The position numbers and the translations under genes were made by a program. A DNA stretch of 64,000 bases from Eudorina sp. 2006-703-Eu-15 (taxonomy: Eukaryota > Chlorophyta > Chlorophyceae > Chlamydomonadales > Volvocaceae): NCBI GenBank assembly GCA_003117195.1, contig BDSI01000085.1:214001-278000 (forward strand), given 5' to 3'. Positions 1-13,365 of this stretch are shown one piece after another (position 1 is the stretch's first letter; each line of letters starts with the position of its first letter). The notes under the pieces were generated by a model. It saw only the letters and a program-made list of their open reading frames with translations. It was not told the origin of the DNA and searched no databases.

Positions 1-802
1 CTAGGTGGATTTATATATGGATGCATGTGTTTGTATGTGTTGATGGGTTGAAGACACAGATTGTCATGTCGGCCTGTAGTAATTGGCTTCGTTGATTGTT
101 TGTGGGGGCGTGCGCGTGTGGGGGGGTGCGCGTGTGTCGACCAGAATGCAACAGTAAACTGAGCGAGCCTGTGACCTGCATATAATGCCCTTCAAGATCC
201 GCCCGGTACATGGGTATGTACATAAACGCAAATGGATGGCCGGCGCGCCGGTCGCCGGCCTAGCCGGCCGCGGCCCAGCAGCCACGCACGCAGGCCCAGC
301 TATTCACGCAACGGACGTTGCTTTGGAGCATGCATGTTTATTTCATTGTCATTGTGGTACATGTTCTGCTAATTTAGTATCTTTATGGAGCTGCTGTTCG
401 TTGTTGTTTCTGACATATATACACGCACAGCACGCAGGCTATCTACCAGCCGCTTGCATGCCGTCGTCTCCGTCCTGCTGTGCGCGGCATTTTCGTTGAT
501 TAATAGACTGGATGGGCCATCTCATTTTACGGAAGCTTTCAATTACGGAGAGAAATCTTTGCTTTCCAAAAGTGGTACGTAGACACCTTTGCGAGGTGCA
601 TCCCCTTCCATCTATGCATGCATCCGGTCACCCACGCACGGGCACCCCACCACTGTCAACCAATAGCTACGTAGCCCCTGCCAGCCCCTAGCCCCAGGGT
701 TTTTTTATCGTGGTCCACGCACGGGTTGTCGGCCAGACGCTCTCTATTGGCACGTCCAACGGTACGTATAGTACGGCGCGCAGTACCATAATTCCTAGCT
801 CC
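1..802. other. No gene recognised
   Basis: This stretch has only short, low-GC3 reading frames on both strands and no recognisable domain or convincing splice-bounded exon. It holds short GT-rich and purine/pyrimidine-skewed tracts. It may be intergenic DNA or part of a gene outside the window. Confidence 0.5.
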
Positions 803-1404
803 TCCCCACCTCCACCTCCACCTCCACCTCCACCTCCACCTCCACCTCCGCCTCCGCCCCTCCGCCTCGCCTCCGCCTCCGCCTCCGCCTCCGCCTCCGC
901 CTCCGCCTCCGCCTCCGCCTCCGCCTCCGCCTCCGCCTCCGCCTCCGCCTCCGCCTCCGCCTCCGCCTCCGCCTCCGCCTCCGCCTCCGCCTCCGCCTCC
1001 GCCTCCGCCTCCGCCTCCGCCTCCGCCTCCGCCTCCGCCTCCGCCTCCGCCTCCGCCTCCGCCTCCGCCTCCGCCTCCGCCTCCGCCTCCGCCTCCGCCT
1101 CCGCCTCCGCCTCCACCTCCACCTCCACCTCCACCTCCACCTCCACCTCCACCTCCACCTCCACCTCCACCTCCACCTCCACCTCCACCTCCACCTCCAC
1201 CTCCACCTCCACCTCCACCTCCACCTCCACCTCCACCTCCACCTCCACCTCCACCTCCACCTCCACCTCCACCTCCACCTCCACCTCCACCTCCACCTCC
1301 ACCTCCACCTCCACCTCCACCTCCACCTCCACCTCCACCTCCACCTCCACCTCCACCTCCACCTCCACCTCCACCTCCACCTCCACCTCCACCTCCACCT
1401 CCAC
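803..1404. repeat. CCTCCA/CCTCCG hexanucleotide microsatellite
   Basis: About 600 bp of near-perfect CCTCCR hexamers. The array is blocky: a short CCTCCA run (to about 845), then about 260 bp of CCTCCG, then about 290 bp of CCTCCA. The switch of one base across whole blocks suggests expansion from two variant founders. Long open frames through it (poly-Pro, Ser-Ala, Ser-Thr, poly-Gly, Glu-Val) are artefacts of a period divisible by three. Confidence 0.97.
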
Positions 1405-1742
1405 CACCAGCAAAAAGATAAAGAATCCATCCAGACCTCCTACGCCTGCAGCACCGAAACCATCGGGTGCGCTGTACATACCAGTACATACACGCACCCA
1501 AGCCGCCGCCACCATGCCGTGTATGTCGCCAGATAGAAGCCCCACGCCCGTCCAACTCAAAGCTCACCAAGAAAGCATCCCGCGACCGTCAACGGTATAT
1601 TTCAGTATATACATACATACCCAATCCGTCTAATAAACATACCCCAATCCCACGCACCTCCCTGCCTCCCAATCTCCCCATCCTCAAGCTCCCAATCGAT
1701 GTGCAAACTTTCGTCTCCCCTGTGCTTTGGTAATAGCAACCG

Positions 1743-1747
1743 TTACA
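1743..1747 (-). promoter_or_regulatory. Candidate TGTAA poly(A) signal for the CRM-hydrolase gene
   Basis: TTACA on the plus strand reads TGTAA on the minus strand, about 190 nt beyond the stop at 1936. TGTAA is the established volvocine poly(A) signal; use of this copy is inferred. Confidence 0.4.
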
Positions 1748-1935
1748 AGATGGACCCGAGCCTCGACCGGGTGTGTGCATTTGTTGGGGAGGTAGGTGCT
1801 GTGTACCGATGTTTAGTCCATCCAACCAATTCATCGCCCCTGACTCCCTGCCTCCCCCCCTCTCAAGAGGGCACGCTGAACGTATATATCTACCCATGCA
1901 TCTATCTACGGTATCTATCTACGACATCTATCTAT

Positions 1936-4503
1936 CTATCCCGCCCCGCTGCCCGCCCAGGCCGATCGATGCTCAGCCCCCTCCCGTCCTCCCCCGCCGC
2001 TCCCATCCCCGCCTTCCCCGGCCCCCTTCCCGCACCTCCCGCATACCCCGCCCCTCTCCCCATCCCTCGCGACCCCGCCCGCCCCACGGGCCCTTCCTCC
2101 AGTCATCATCCGCCTCCCCATCCCCAGCAGCCCCATCCCGCGGGCCCCACTCCCGGTCCAGCCTCTTATCGCGCCAGCTGCTGCTGCTGCCGCTGCTGCT
2201 GCTGCCGCTGCTGCTGCCACCGCCGGTGGCCCTGGCCCCGCCGTACCTGTCCTCCCCCCTGGCCCCGCCGTACCTGTCCTCCCCCTGGCCCCGCCGTACC
2301 TGTCCCCCTCCCTGGCCCCGCCGTACTTGTCCCCCTCCCTGCCCCCGCCCTCCCGGAGACCCCGCTCCTGCGCCTGCGCCGCCGCCGCCCGCTCCCGCTC
2401 CCGCTCCCTCTCCCGCCTCTTTGCAGCACGCTCCTTCTTCCGCTCCTTACGTTCCGCCTTGGCCGCTTCCTTCCTCGTCATCACCTCGGGCAGTCCGAGC
2501 TCCTGCCGCCGCTTCTTCTCCTCGCGGGCCAGCTGCCTCTCCCGGCCGCGGTACAGCAGCACCTGTACGGCATCCGTTGTACACCCGAGGCGGCGGGTAG
2601 TTACGTAATCGTCGCACGACAATATGCAGGCGGCGAGGTGGGTAGTTATTCGTCGCATTCTGGTTTTGAACGTTATCTGACCCGCCCTGCAAACACGTCT
2701 GCACTGCTCCTCGAGTTTCCGTCACGCTGATCTCATGACAGCTGGGTTTGAATTTGTTTGAATTTGAAATAAATACCTCACAGGTACGGCGCCCGTACCT
2801 ACTCCGCCCGTCCCTCCCATCGCTCCTCCTGTCTCCCGTCTCTACCCCGTCTCTCCTTCACTCCCCCCATTCCCTGCCTCCCTTTCCCCCACTCGCACCT
2901 GGCCCAGCCACGGGAAGCCCAGGTTGGTGGTCTGTTTCTCGCCCACGCCGCTCTTGCCGATCATGCAGTACTTGCGGATGCGCTCTCGCGCCACGGGGTC
3001 ATCCGCCAGGTGCCACCGGAGGAACCAGGCGGCCAGCTCGGTGGCCTGCGGGGAGGAGTTGGGAGGGGGCCCGGGTCGGTGAGGTGGTTGAGGTCGGTGA
3101 GGTGGGTGAGGTGGGTGAGGTCGGTAAGGTGGCTGAGGTCGGTGAGGTTAGTGAGGTGGTTGAGGTCGGCGAGGTCGGCGAGGGTTAGGGTCGCGCGGTT
3201 GAGGTCGGGGACGAAACGGCGAACTGGTAGGGTACCGTTAGTAGGGTACCAAAACACACCCGCCGCCTGTCCCTTGGAGTTCCGTACGCAGCCTCCCTTT
3301 GGGGCTGCGTGGAAGCCACCCATCCTGTAACACGGCGCGGCGGCCAAAGGCCTCTCGAGATGCTGTATGTGCACGCAGGGTCTACTGTAGGGACTGAGCA
3401 CTGTAACCCGGCGTTACAGACCACCTACCTAACTACCCACCCACCCACCCACCCACCCAGCCACCCACCCACCCAGCCACCCAGCCACCCAGCCACCCAG
3501 CCACCCAGCCACCCAGCCAGCCACCCAGCCACCCACCCACCCACCCACCCACCCACCCACCCACCCACCCACCCATCCACCCACCCACCCACCCACCCAC
3601 CCACCCACCCACCCACCCACCCACCCACCCACCCACCCACCCACCACCCACCCACCCACCCACCCACCCACCACCCACCCACCCACCACCACCCACCCAC
3701 CCACCCACCCACCCACCCACCCCACCCACCCACCCACCACCCACCCACCCACCCACCCACCCACCCACCACCCACCCACCCACCCACCCACCCACCCACC
3801 CACCCACCCACCCACCCACCCACCACCCACCCACCCACCCACCCACCCACCCACCCACCCACCCACCCACCCACCCACCCACCCACCCACCCACCCACCC
3901 ACCCACCCACCCACCCACCCACCCACCACCCACCCACCCACCCACCCACCCACCACCCACCCACCCACCCACCCACCCACCCACCCACCCACCCACCCAC
4001 CCACCCACCACCCACCCAGCCACCCAGCCACCCAGCCACCCAGCCACCCAGCCACCCAGCACCCAGCCACCCAGCCACCCAGCCACCCAGCCACCCAGCC
4101 ACCCAGCCACCCAGCCACCCAGCCACCCAGCCACCCAGCCACCCAGCCACCCAGCCACCCAGCCACCCAGCCACCCAGCCACCCAGCCACCAGCCACCCA
4201 GCCACCCAGCCACCCAGCCACCCAGCCACCCAGCCACCCAGCCACCAGCCACCCAGCCACCCAGCCACCCAGCCACCCAGCCACCCAGCCACCCAGCCAC
4301 CCACCCACCCACCCACACACCCACCCACCCACCCACCCACCCACCCACCCACCCACCCACCCACCCACCACCCACCCACCCACCCACCCACCCACCCACC
4401 CACCCACCCACCCACCCAGCCACCCAGCCACCCAGCCAGCCACCCAGCCACCCAGCCACCCAGCCACCCAGCCACCCAGCCACCCAGCCACCCAGCCAGC
4501 CAC

Positions 4504-4538
<35 letters not shown>

Positions 4539-4815
4539 CCCAGCCAGCCAGCCCAGCCAGCCACCCAGCCACCCAGCCAGCCACCCAGCCACCCAGCCAC
4601 CCAGCCACCCAGCCACCCAGCCACCCAGCCACCCACCCACCCACCCACCCACCCACCCACCCACCCACCCACCCACCCACCCACCCACCCACCACCCACC
4701 CACCCACCCACCCACCCACCCAGCCACCCAGCCACCCAGCCAGCCACCCAGCCACCCAGCCACCCAGCCACCCAGCCACCCAGCCACCCAGCCACCCAGC
4801 CACCCAGCCAGCCAC

Positions 4816-4850
<35 letters not shown>

Positions 4851-7800
4851 CCCAGCCACCCAGCCAGCCAGCCACCCAGCCACCCAGCCAGCCACCCAGC
4901 CACCCAGCCATCCAGCCACCCAGCCACCCACCCACCCGCCACCCGCCCACCCACCGCCCACCCGCCCACCTGTGTCGCCTGCAGTCCCTGGACGGGGTCG
5001 AGCCACTCCGCCTGTGCACCGGGGAAGGGAGGGGAGGGGTAAGGAACGAACGCGGATCGATTGTAAGGTGGTGTTAGGGGGAGAGCGCCGAGGTTGGGGT
5101 GCTTTGGTGGCTCTGCAGACTGTGTGCCGCGGGCGCTAGGGGGGGTTGGGAGGCGGCGTCCCACCGCCGTGATTGCCACCGGCTCACCGCCTTGCCCCAG
5201 AAGCCGGGCTTGATCTTGCCGAACCTCTTGAAGGCGCATCGGTCCGCCAGGGGCGGCTGCATGTACTTCTGGTACTTCTCCATGGGGTCCCATTTGGAGC
5301 TCAGGAAGGACAGGGGCACCTGGGGGGCCACACGGGGTCGGGGGGGTAGGGTGAAGTGGGGTTGGGGTCGGCGTGGGTTGGGGTCGGGGTGGGATACAGG
5401 AAATGGGCCGCATGGGGTAGGCGTGGGTTGGGGTCGGGGGGAATACAGGAACTTGGTAAGACATATTCGTACTCCGCTGGGTGGTGTGGAGTGGCGCAGC
5501 GTAGGGTCGGGGTGTGGAGCCTGTGAGGTGGAGCGGATGGGTAGTGTAAGGCCGGTGCCTGAGCATCCGCGGGATCAGCCTCTAGGTCTTACAGGTAGCA
5601 GGAATGGAGTTGATCGTCGGCTGAGTTGGGCGGGGCGAACCCGGGCGGGGCGGGGCGGGGCGGCCAGGGCGGGTGAAACGGATGGGTGGTAGGATGAGGG
5701 TAGATGGGTGTGCGATTGCAGGACAGTGAGTACGGCCACAGTCAAAAGAGGAATTGAGCTCTGCTGGGGTCTGCGGAGGGACTGTAACGGCTACAAACAC
5801 GACAGGCTCGATCCGATGCCGGCTCCAAACCTTGATTAGGAGCTCCACTCGCGCCCTCAGAACACTCACCCAGAAGCAGCACCGGTGCTCCAACACAAAT
5901 ATCCACCCTCATCCTACCTGATCTTACAAAAGTAAAAGAAAATGGTGAGCGAACACAAACACAAAAGTGATTATGGATGATGTACTTCGCCCCTCTTCAA
6001 AACGGTGCACCCTACCATGCACTACGTAGGCACATCCCTAAAAACGCGCACCCCAGCACACGGCCACCGGCCCCTCTCTCACCGATATCGCAAGACCCGT
6101 CCGCTCCTCGTCCTCAAACATGTGGCCAGCACTGGCCGCCAGCCCCGCCGAGAACACCAGCCCCGGCCCCGTGTACACTTCCGGGTCCAGCTGCCGGGGC
6201 TTCTGCCTGCCGTACCGCGCCCGCGTCTTGGCCTGCCGGTACTCCTTCGCCTCCGGGGCGTATAGCAGCCACAGCCCCTGCGCCAACGGCCCCGCGTTAG
6301 CGGGCAGGGCGCGCTTCATCGCCGCAAGCAGCCGCTGCGCCGCCTCGCCGACATTGTCGGCGTCGCGCGCGGGGGCGGCGGCGCCTTCGGCGTCGCCGCC
6401 GGAGGCGGCGGCGGTGCCGGCGGCGCCTTCGGCGCCGCCGCCGGAGGCGGCGGCGGCCTCCGCCGCCGCCGCGGCGGCCTCCGCCTGTGCCTGGACGAGC
6501 AGGCGTGTGGCGTCCGCCGCCAGAAAGTTGACCATGAGCCAGCCGCCCCAGCCCGTGCCCACCAGCGCCAGCCGCGTCACGCCCACCTCCGGCCCACGCA
6601 TGTACGACACGGCCTTCTCAACGTACGGCGCTGCGGTACAAATACGATACGATCCAGTCCAGGGCAAGGCCCCGTGACACGGGTACAAGACGACGATACT
6701 GGGGTCGCGAAAGTGGTGACGATGTCTAGGGTCTAGGGTCTCGGCAGAGAGAGCATGAGGAGGGGTGACGGAAGTTTGTCTCTAGGGGGTGCAGGGGCGG
6801 TTCTGTTGCGGAGAGCCGCGGAAGCATAACCGTTGCTGTTGGATTTCGGCGCCGCGGGAGAGAAGACCGCAGCATACCAATTACCGGATTTGGCAGCGTC
6901 CCCCACCTGTGATTTTCCTCTGCAACCACCGCCCCCTGACAAGCAACTCGCCACGCTCCCGCGTCCCCTTGGCCTTTCCCCCGCCCCCCTTCCCCCGCCC
7001 CCCTTCCCCCGCCCCTTTCCCCCGCCCCCTTCCCCCGCCCCCTTTCCCCGCCCCCCTTCCCCCGCCATCTTTTCCCCCGCCATCTTTTCCCCCGCCCCCC
7101 TTCCCCCGCTGCCTCCGCACTAGCCCAGCCAGCTACGCCACCCCTGCTCGCCGCCCTTCCCCCGAACTCACCGATGGCCGCCGGGTTGCCCTCCCCCGCC
7201 GGTGAGAGCCAGCCGGTGCGGCGCTCATGGATGGGCTTCTCGGGCGGCCACATGTGACCCCTCCAGGGGCGGCGGCTGCCGGCGGCCAGGTACGGCATCA
7301 GCACGGGGGTGCCGGGGCCCAGCAGTGAGGCCAGCAGGTCACACACCTGCCCGGGGTTGATGAGGCCGGGGGCGGTTGGGTGACGGTTGGGGAGCGCAGG
7401 AGTGATGGGAGGGTAGGAGTGATGGGGGGGCAGGAGTGATGGGAGGGCAGGAAGGGAGGAGGCGGTAGGGGGAGAGGGGCAAGGCGGGGAGGGGAGGGCC
7501 ACGGGAGGATGCAACGACGCACTGCGTGTGATTGTAAGGAAGGAAGGGGGGGATTCGGAACTTGGTTGCTTGCTCGCTCATAGGCGCTCACCCGAGTGCA
7601 TTGCCCCAAGGTGCCCTGACCGCACGCTCGGAGGGTGAGCTGCTCCTGCGGTAAGCTGCGTGCCGTGTTTCAGAAGCCCGCTCCTGCTTGCCCCATCGCA
7701 ACATGCGCGCGGTGTGAACTGCCTCTTCTATTCACACGCAAGCGAATGGTGAGGAAGCTTTGGCTGTCACAGATAACCTGCGGGGTCCATTGCGATGCCC

Positions 7801-10800
7801 CTAATATTAGCAGCAAAAGTGCCCACCTGCTTGCAGTGCTGCTGACTGTCCGGCGACCCCGGTCCGAAGGCGTCGTGAAGGAAGATGACACCCACGCCCT
7901 CCGGTGGGGCGGGGACGCCGGCGGGGTCCTCGGTCAGCAGCTCGGACGACCCGCGGGTCAGGTACGCGACAGGGCCCTGCGGGGGAGAACAACACACACA
8001 CAGGCAGTTTATGGTGAGGAAGCCTCGGCTGTCGCCGGGGCTGTCACCGATGACCCGCGGGGTCCGCTGTAACATCCTAATAACACACAACACACACGTG
8101 CGGCGCGCGGCTCAATTTTTTTCACATACACACGTACATACCACACACATCAAACGATCTGACCTCCAGGTAAGGGACGAACCTGTTGCCGTACCTTTCT
8201 CAACGACCTAACGAACCCACTCAGGTCCCTTCTGGGCCCTACAACATCCGCCCTCCCACTCGCTTCGAGACACGCACAACGCGCACCGTGCCATCGTCTC
8301 CCCCCTCGTGCATGCACACACAGCAAAACGCCCCACATACACCCCACTCCTTGCACACTCACGCGGTTCGTCGAAAGTCTCTAACGGACTTAGCTAGGAT
8401 GTCTTGCTGGACACACACAAGCGATTGCCATACATCCATACATCCTGTATGTCACAGGCGCACATGACCGATGCAGTTACTCTAGTGCACATGAACCCCC
8501 TCCCCGCGCACCTTCTCCGCCAGCTTGACCTCCCGCCCCAGCAACGGCCGGCTCGCGGACAGCGTCTGACAGACGATCGGCACCTCGGCCTTCCCCAGCA
8601 GCTCCTCCTTCACCTTCTCGTCTGCGATGGCGCGGCGCCAGCGAGTGGGTGAGCGAGTGAGTGGGAGAGTGAGCGAGGTGGTGGCGGGCGAATTGGGTCG
8701 TGGCGGTATCGGGTGGGTGTGTAGAACGGCGCGTGCGTGGCTGAGTGGAGGCGTGGCCGAATCGGGGCGGCGGGGTGAATCGGGCCGTAGTCACTGAGTC
8801 TGCGATGCCGCCGCGCCACAGAGCGACAGCGAGTGGGTGAGCGCGCGAGTGGGCGATGGACCAGGGGTGTCCTAAATGGTGGCGAGGGGTCGATGGTGAC
8901 CGAGGGCTCAAACCAGCCGAGCAGGCGAATCACTCCCCAGCTGCCCCTGTCAGTCCCCACCCGGGGCGCGGCTGTATCGGGGCGGCGGGTGGATCGGCCA
9001 GGGCGTGAGTGACGACCAGGGCTTGAACCCACCATCGCAGCGGGTGGTTCCCTTCCCCACGTCAGTCCCCACTTCGCCCCATCCCCCGCTCTCCACTCCT
9101 CTAGCACCAAACTCGAGGGCGAAACTCACTCTCCACCGGCTTGTAGTGCTCGCCGCGTACTAGAGCTATGACCGGGGGCTTGAACCCACCATCGGAGCGG
9201 GTGGTTCCCTCCCCATGTCCCCCGTCAGCCCCCACCCCGCCCCGTCCCCCGTCCCCCGTCCCCCGCCCTCCCCCCAAACTCACTCTCCACCGGCTTGTAG
9301 TGCTCGCCGCGGTACACCCAGAACGACCGGCCGGAGCGCCAGATGACGGAGCCGCCGGTGCGCTGCTCGATCACGTCACACACCTTCAGGTCCGTAAGGG
9401 TGGGGGGCGGGCACGTGGGTATGATGGATCAAAGGAAATAAAAACAAACACCTCTAGGTCCGCGGGGGGGTTGGGCGGGCGCGTGGATATAATGTATCAA
9501 AGGAAACAAAAAGAACAACAGGCATCAGGGCTCAGAGGAAAACAGCAGGAGGGCAGGAGGGTGCAGGTACAGCTTCGCAATCCCCTGCCCCCGTATGTTG
9601 GCGAAGGAAATTGTCTCCGTCCGGTCGACCGGCATGCGTGAGGGAGACTGTCGCTGCCCGGTGTCCTGAACATATGGTATGCTACAAGACATCCACAAAA
9701 TAAAGCACACTCCTTTCTCCTTTTCATGCAAGCACACACAGATGGTAAGTGTCTTGGTCCTTGGTTTGGGTCGGGCGGGTCTGTTCTCTAAACACACATA
9801 CATACACACGCAGACACGCGCACGGGGAGACATGTACCCACGTCGTCCCCCCGCACCGCAACGCCGCATGCACCTGGGGGCTGTACGGCAGGTACTTCTT
9901 GGCGACCTTGCGCTTTTGCCGTACTCGCATCTTGACCAGCTCGCTGTGCCGCCACGCCAGCAGGACGCTTGCGATGACGCCGTTTGTGATGCCCGACATG
10001 CCTGGAGAGGGACACCGTGATGATGATGATGATGATGATAATGATCATGATTTGGAAAAGGAGGGTGGTGGTGGTGGTGGTGGTAGTGATGGTGGTTAGG
10101 ATGAGGATGGTAAGTGGGTGACTAGATCCGGACGAGTGAGGGCTGTACGATAAGGTGATTCCCTCCAACAGGACGGGGACTTCCGGACCTGCCTGTTGAA
10201 TTGAATCAATGAATCATATCATACACTGGCCAACCCAACTGGTCATTGGCGAAGGCGGAAGCATCCTGGCCGCGGCCCCCCCTCCTCAAAGTGTGGATGG
10301 AGCGCCGTACACCGAAGGCGCATGTGTGGGTGAGGGGCCGAGGGGCTGTGCACACGACTTTGGTGCTAAGCTTGTGTGTGTTCGTGAGTGCGTGTATGTG
10401 CGTGCGCGTGTTGCGGCTGGTGAGGACTTCCGGAGCTCGACAAGCCGGAGCGTGCATCCAAGCAGCACAGCCGATGGCGGCATTCCACACGCTCCCAACG
10501 CGCGACGCCGTACGACCAGGAGCGTTGCAGGTGTCGTACATCGTACGGATGTTGTACGGATGTCGTACGCACCCAGGGGAACCTCGGGGATGGATTGGCC
10601 TCTAGGCCCCAACATGATGGTCTCCAGCAGCCGTACATTCAGCTCCTGCGAGGACGTACGGCACGGGGGCGTGTGTGACGGGGTGGGGCCGGACCCGACC
10701 CCCAACCTTTCTTCCTCCTGCCTCTCCGCTTCATCCGAAAGTCTGGTCACCAGCGAACCTCGGGACCCACGCGGACCGCGCCCCGACCCCACTCGACCCG

Positions 10801-13365
10801 ACCCCTCCTGTCCGTCCCCGACCTGACTCAACCCGAACCCACTCGACCCGACCCCTCCTGTCCCTGCGCCTCACGCACCCAGGGAAGGTTATGGGTCAAC
10901 TTGGGGCCGAAGCTGGCCTCCCCCGACGGCCGTGACCCGGTATCCTGTGGGGCCGCGCGCAAAAAGGCAGTGAGGGGAGGAGCGTCAGGTACGGTATTAT
11001 CGCCGTTGGTGACAGCCAGGGCGGTGATGATAACGGCGACGATGAGACCGCTGACAGCCCAATCTTCGCCCAACTGCCTTCGCCCATCCTCCCCGCCCGC
11101 CCTTTGCGACCTGGCTGATTTTTTTAACTCCCTGTCCTCCCAGCCCAGGAATCGCATTCCTCTTGCATATTGTTTTCCATTGGTCAGAAAAATACAAACA
11201 AATTCGGATCCCATGCCTCAGCCGCCGTGCGGGCCGCCTTCAAGCCCCCCCTAAGCCTTCATCCTCCCCAAGCGATCCCCGCCAAGCCTTCCGGAGCGCC
11301 TCCCCCCCTCCCCCCGGAACATTGTGCCAAGTACGACAGCGAAACACGTCGCGGTCAACACGACACAACACACTCCCTCCGCTCCCCGCCCTGTTTCGTA
11401 CCTGCCCTCACAGTCCATGACGTCCACCAATTCCTCCGGTATCGCGCTCACTAAACCCCCAGCACCCTTGCCACCGCACTGACCACCACCATCACCGACG
11501 CCATCGCCCACCCCTGTACCCACCCACCTTGAGCTGCTGTATCCTATCCTCCACTGAGAACACCTCCTCCGTCAGCTCCACCCCGTCATCCTCCTCGTCG
11601 TCCTCGTCGTCATCATCCTCATCCTCGTCGTCATCCTCATCGTCATCGTCGTCCTGCTCCGCCTTCCGTGCCGCAGCGGCGGCGGAGGCGGCTGCCTTCC
11701 CGCCGGCGCCGGCAGCGCCGGCGGCGCCCGTCCCCGTCCCCGTCCCCGACTGCTGTTGCTGTTGCTGCTGTAGCTGCTTTTTGCGTGCCTCGTGGGCTGC
11801 CGCCGCCTTGACGGCCATCCGGGCGGCCCTCTCGCGCTCCTTGGGGGTCTGGCGGGGCAGCGCAACGGCACATGGGGCGGAGGTAATAGGACGGGGGTCC
11901 GGGCAGGGAGAGTCTTGGGTGGAGCGTGGACTCTTTCCCGACCATAAGGCAACGGACATGCGAAGCCGCGCCGGATGGGAGGCGCCCCGCCGACAATCGC
12001 TCCTGCTTATGTCACTGCTGCTGTTGCTGCTCTGCCACCTGCCCCTACCCTCCCTGCCGAGCTGCCGTACCCTCCCTGCCGCACCCGACGGCGCGGCTCG
12101 ACGCGAGCGGGCAACCCATCCATCACCTCTCACCAGTTCAGCGTCTTTCTTGGATGGGTTCCGAGCCTGTGCGTCCGGCCAGTTCTCCGCCGAGGCAGCC
12201 AGCGCCTCAGCCGCGATGGGCGAATCCCGCAGGTAGGGGGGCCTGCTCTTCCTCTGCTGCTGCTTCCTTGGCTGTGGCTGCGGCTGCTGCCCTTCGCCCC
12301 TGGCTTCCGCCGCCTCCGCTGACTCCTCCACCGCCTCCGCTGCGCCGGCGTCCCCGCTGCGAGGCGCCCCCGCCGCACGCCGCTGGGAGCTGTACGGCCG
12401 CCGCCCCATGGCGGCGGCGGCGGCGCCGGCGGCGGTCATTTCGGCGCGGCCCGACCCACGGGTCTCCCGTCGAAGCGCGGAGCGCATGGAGTGCAACCGG
12501 TTGCGCTGGATCTCGGCCGGGGTCTGCGTCGTACGGGTGTACGATGAGCAGGACGGGGCGGGCGGCATGACGGGCGGCAAGTATGGGCGGGCGGTAAGTC
12601 CACACGCGTAGAACACGTACGACCGTTGGTGTTCCTTGCCACCCCTGTGACGTCATCGTTTCTACGATCCCTTGAAGCTCGCAGAGGCGACCGCATCACA
12701 GCCCACCAGCCCTGGCAGCCTATCTTGCAGCTGCACCAAAGGAAGCTGTGCTAGATGTACGACGGAGCTGTACGACGGAGCTGTACCGGGTCAGTACGGT
12801 GCGGGTTGGGGACCGCCCCGGAGACAGAGGCGGCAGGGCAGGGCAGGGCAGGGCAGGGGAGGAGGCCGGCTGGCCCGGGGGGCAAGGGGAATGTTTCGCT
12901 TCGGGTGGTAGCAGTGGATGGAATAATCCACGTCCGGCCCGTGGCATGTCTCGACCATCCGCCCATCCACAGCACAGCCCACCACCACTACCACCATTGC
13001 CCACCCGGCCTGCCGGCAGCGAGCGGGTCATGTCGCGCGGCCGGAGCGGGTCATGTCGCGCGGTCATCACCCACAATGTTGATGCCGGCATCCTCCAGTG
13101 ACTGCTTGTGGATCTCGATGAGTTCGCGTTCGCTCGTTGGGGGGTCCGACGGCGCGAGGGGCGACGCGGGGGACTGGAAGAGCGTCCGGCGAGTGCCTGG
13201 TGCCCGGGACTCCGACTGGCCTGACGGAGTGTCCGCTGCTACCTCGATGTATGGCCCATCGCGGGCTCGGACGCTGCGCGGCTGCGCGAGCCGAGCTGCG
13301 AAGAGGAACCTGGGCGAGAAATGCAGGGAGAAGAGTCCACGCGAGACAAGCCGCCCGATTTGCAT
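1936..13365 (-). CDS. CRM-domain protein fused to an inactive dienelactone-hydrolase-like domain
   Basis: Complement exons: 13365-13075, 12523-12134, 11848-11528, 11478-11402, 11131-10879, 10645-10573, 10001-9874, 9383-9284, 8621-8512, 7976-7827, 7346-7172, 6630-6083, 5319-5188, 3045-2899, 2562-1936; about 1173 residues, all phases compatible. The N-terminus (about 1-60) is Arg/Ser-rich like an organelle transit peptide. Residues 98-334 are Ala/Gln/Asp-rich. A hydrophobic stretch lies near 385-402, then a CRM (CRS1-YhbY) RNA-binding domain at about 468-545, with the GMSG (GxxG) loop, SELVKMRV, and TGGSVIWRSG...VYRG. Residues 575-965 resemble dienelactone hydrolase: GVGVIFLHDAFG, VGTGWGG where GxCxGG is expected, acid-site SKWDP, and PGF where HGF is expected. 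The C-terminus is a Lys/Arg/Glu-rich probable coiled coil. Family knowledge suggests organellar RNA binding or splicing. The fusion, and loss of Cys/Ser and His, are inferences. The exon at 11131 has a weak acceptor, and the 3' exon could be split further. Confidence 0.72.
2231..2350. repeat. About 27-bp minisatellite inside the last exon of the CRM-hydrolase gene
   Basis: Four diverged copies of a C-rich unit containing CCGCCGTACCTGTCC. On the minus strand they encode imperfect Gly/Arg/Tyr-rich repeats (EGDKYGGAR, EGDRYGGAR) in the C-terminal tail. A CTG trinucleotide run lies just below them at about 2175-2220 and encodes poly-Ala. Confidence 0.8.
3065..3190. repeat. GAGGTSGGT-type short tandem repeat in an intron
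   Basis: Roughly a dozen imperfect 9-bp units (GAGGTCGGT, GAGGTGGGT and GAGGTGGTT variants) just 5' (on the sense minus strand) of the exon starting at 3045, within the intron that also carries the CCCA satellite. No coding role is seen. Confidence 0.8.
3429..4960. repeat. 1.5 kb CCCA / CCAGCCAC satellite within an intron
   Basis: Near-pure CCCA tetramers alternate in blocks with CAGC-interrupted units (ACCCAGCC, and CAGC runs near 4500 and 4830). It lies wholly inside the intron between exons 5319-5188 and 3045-2899 of the minus-strand CRM-hydrolase gene. The pre-mRNA therefore carries (GGGU)n, a very strong G-quadruplex motif. The long His-Pro-Thr, Trp-Val-Gly and Trp-Leu-Ala frames through it are repeat artefacts. 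Length in the true genome may differ because such arrays collapse in assemblies. Confidence 0.97.
9016..9311. repeat. Tandem duplication (about 155 bp) carrying the 3' end of the CRM exon
   Basis: The block at 9016-9157 is repeated at 9171-9311 with small changes. Both copies contain the splice donor and the last 28 nt of the CRM exon 9383-9284 (minus strand), but only the copy at 9277-9311 is continuous with the exon. The other, at 9124-9157, is an orphan fragment in the following intron and carries a duplicate donor. Confidence 0.8.
10021..10091. repeat. (GAT)n and (GGT)n trinucleotide runs in an intron
   Basis: A GAT/GATAAT run (10019-10051) is followed by a GGT run (about 10065-10091), within the intron upstream (sense direction) of the exon at 10001-9874 of the minus-strand gene. 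No further signal is seen. Confidence 0.85.
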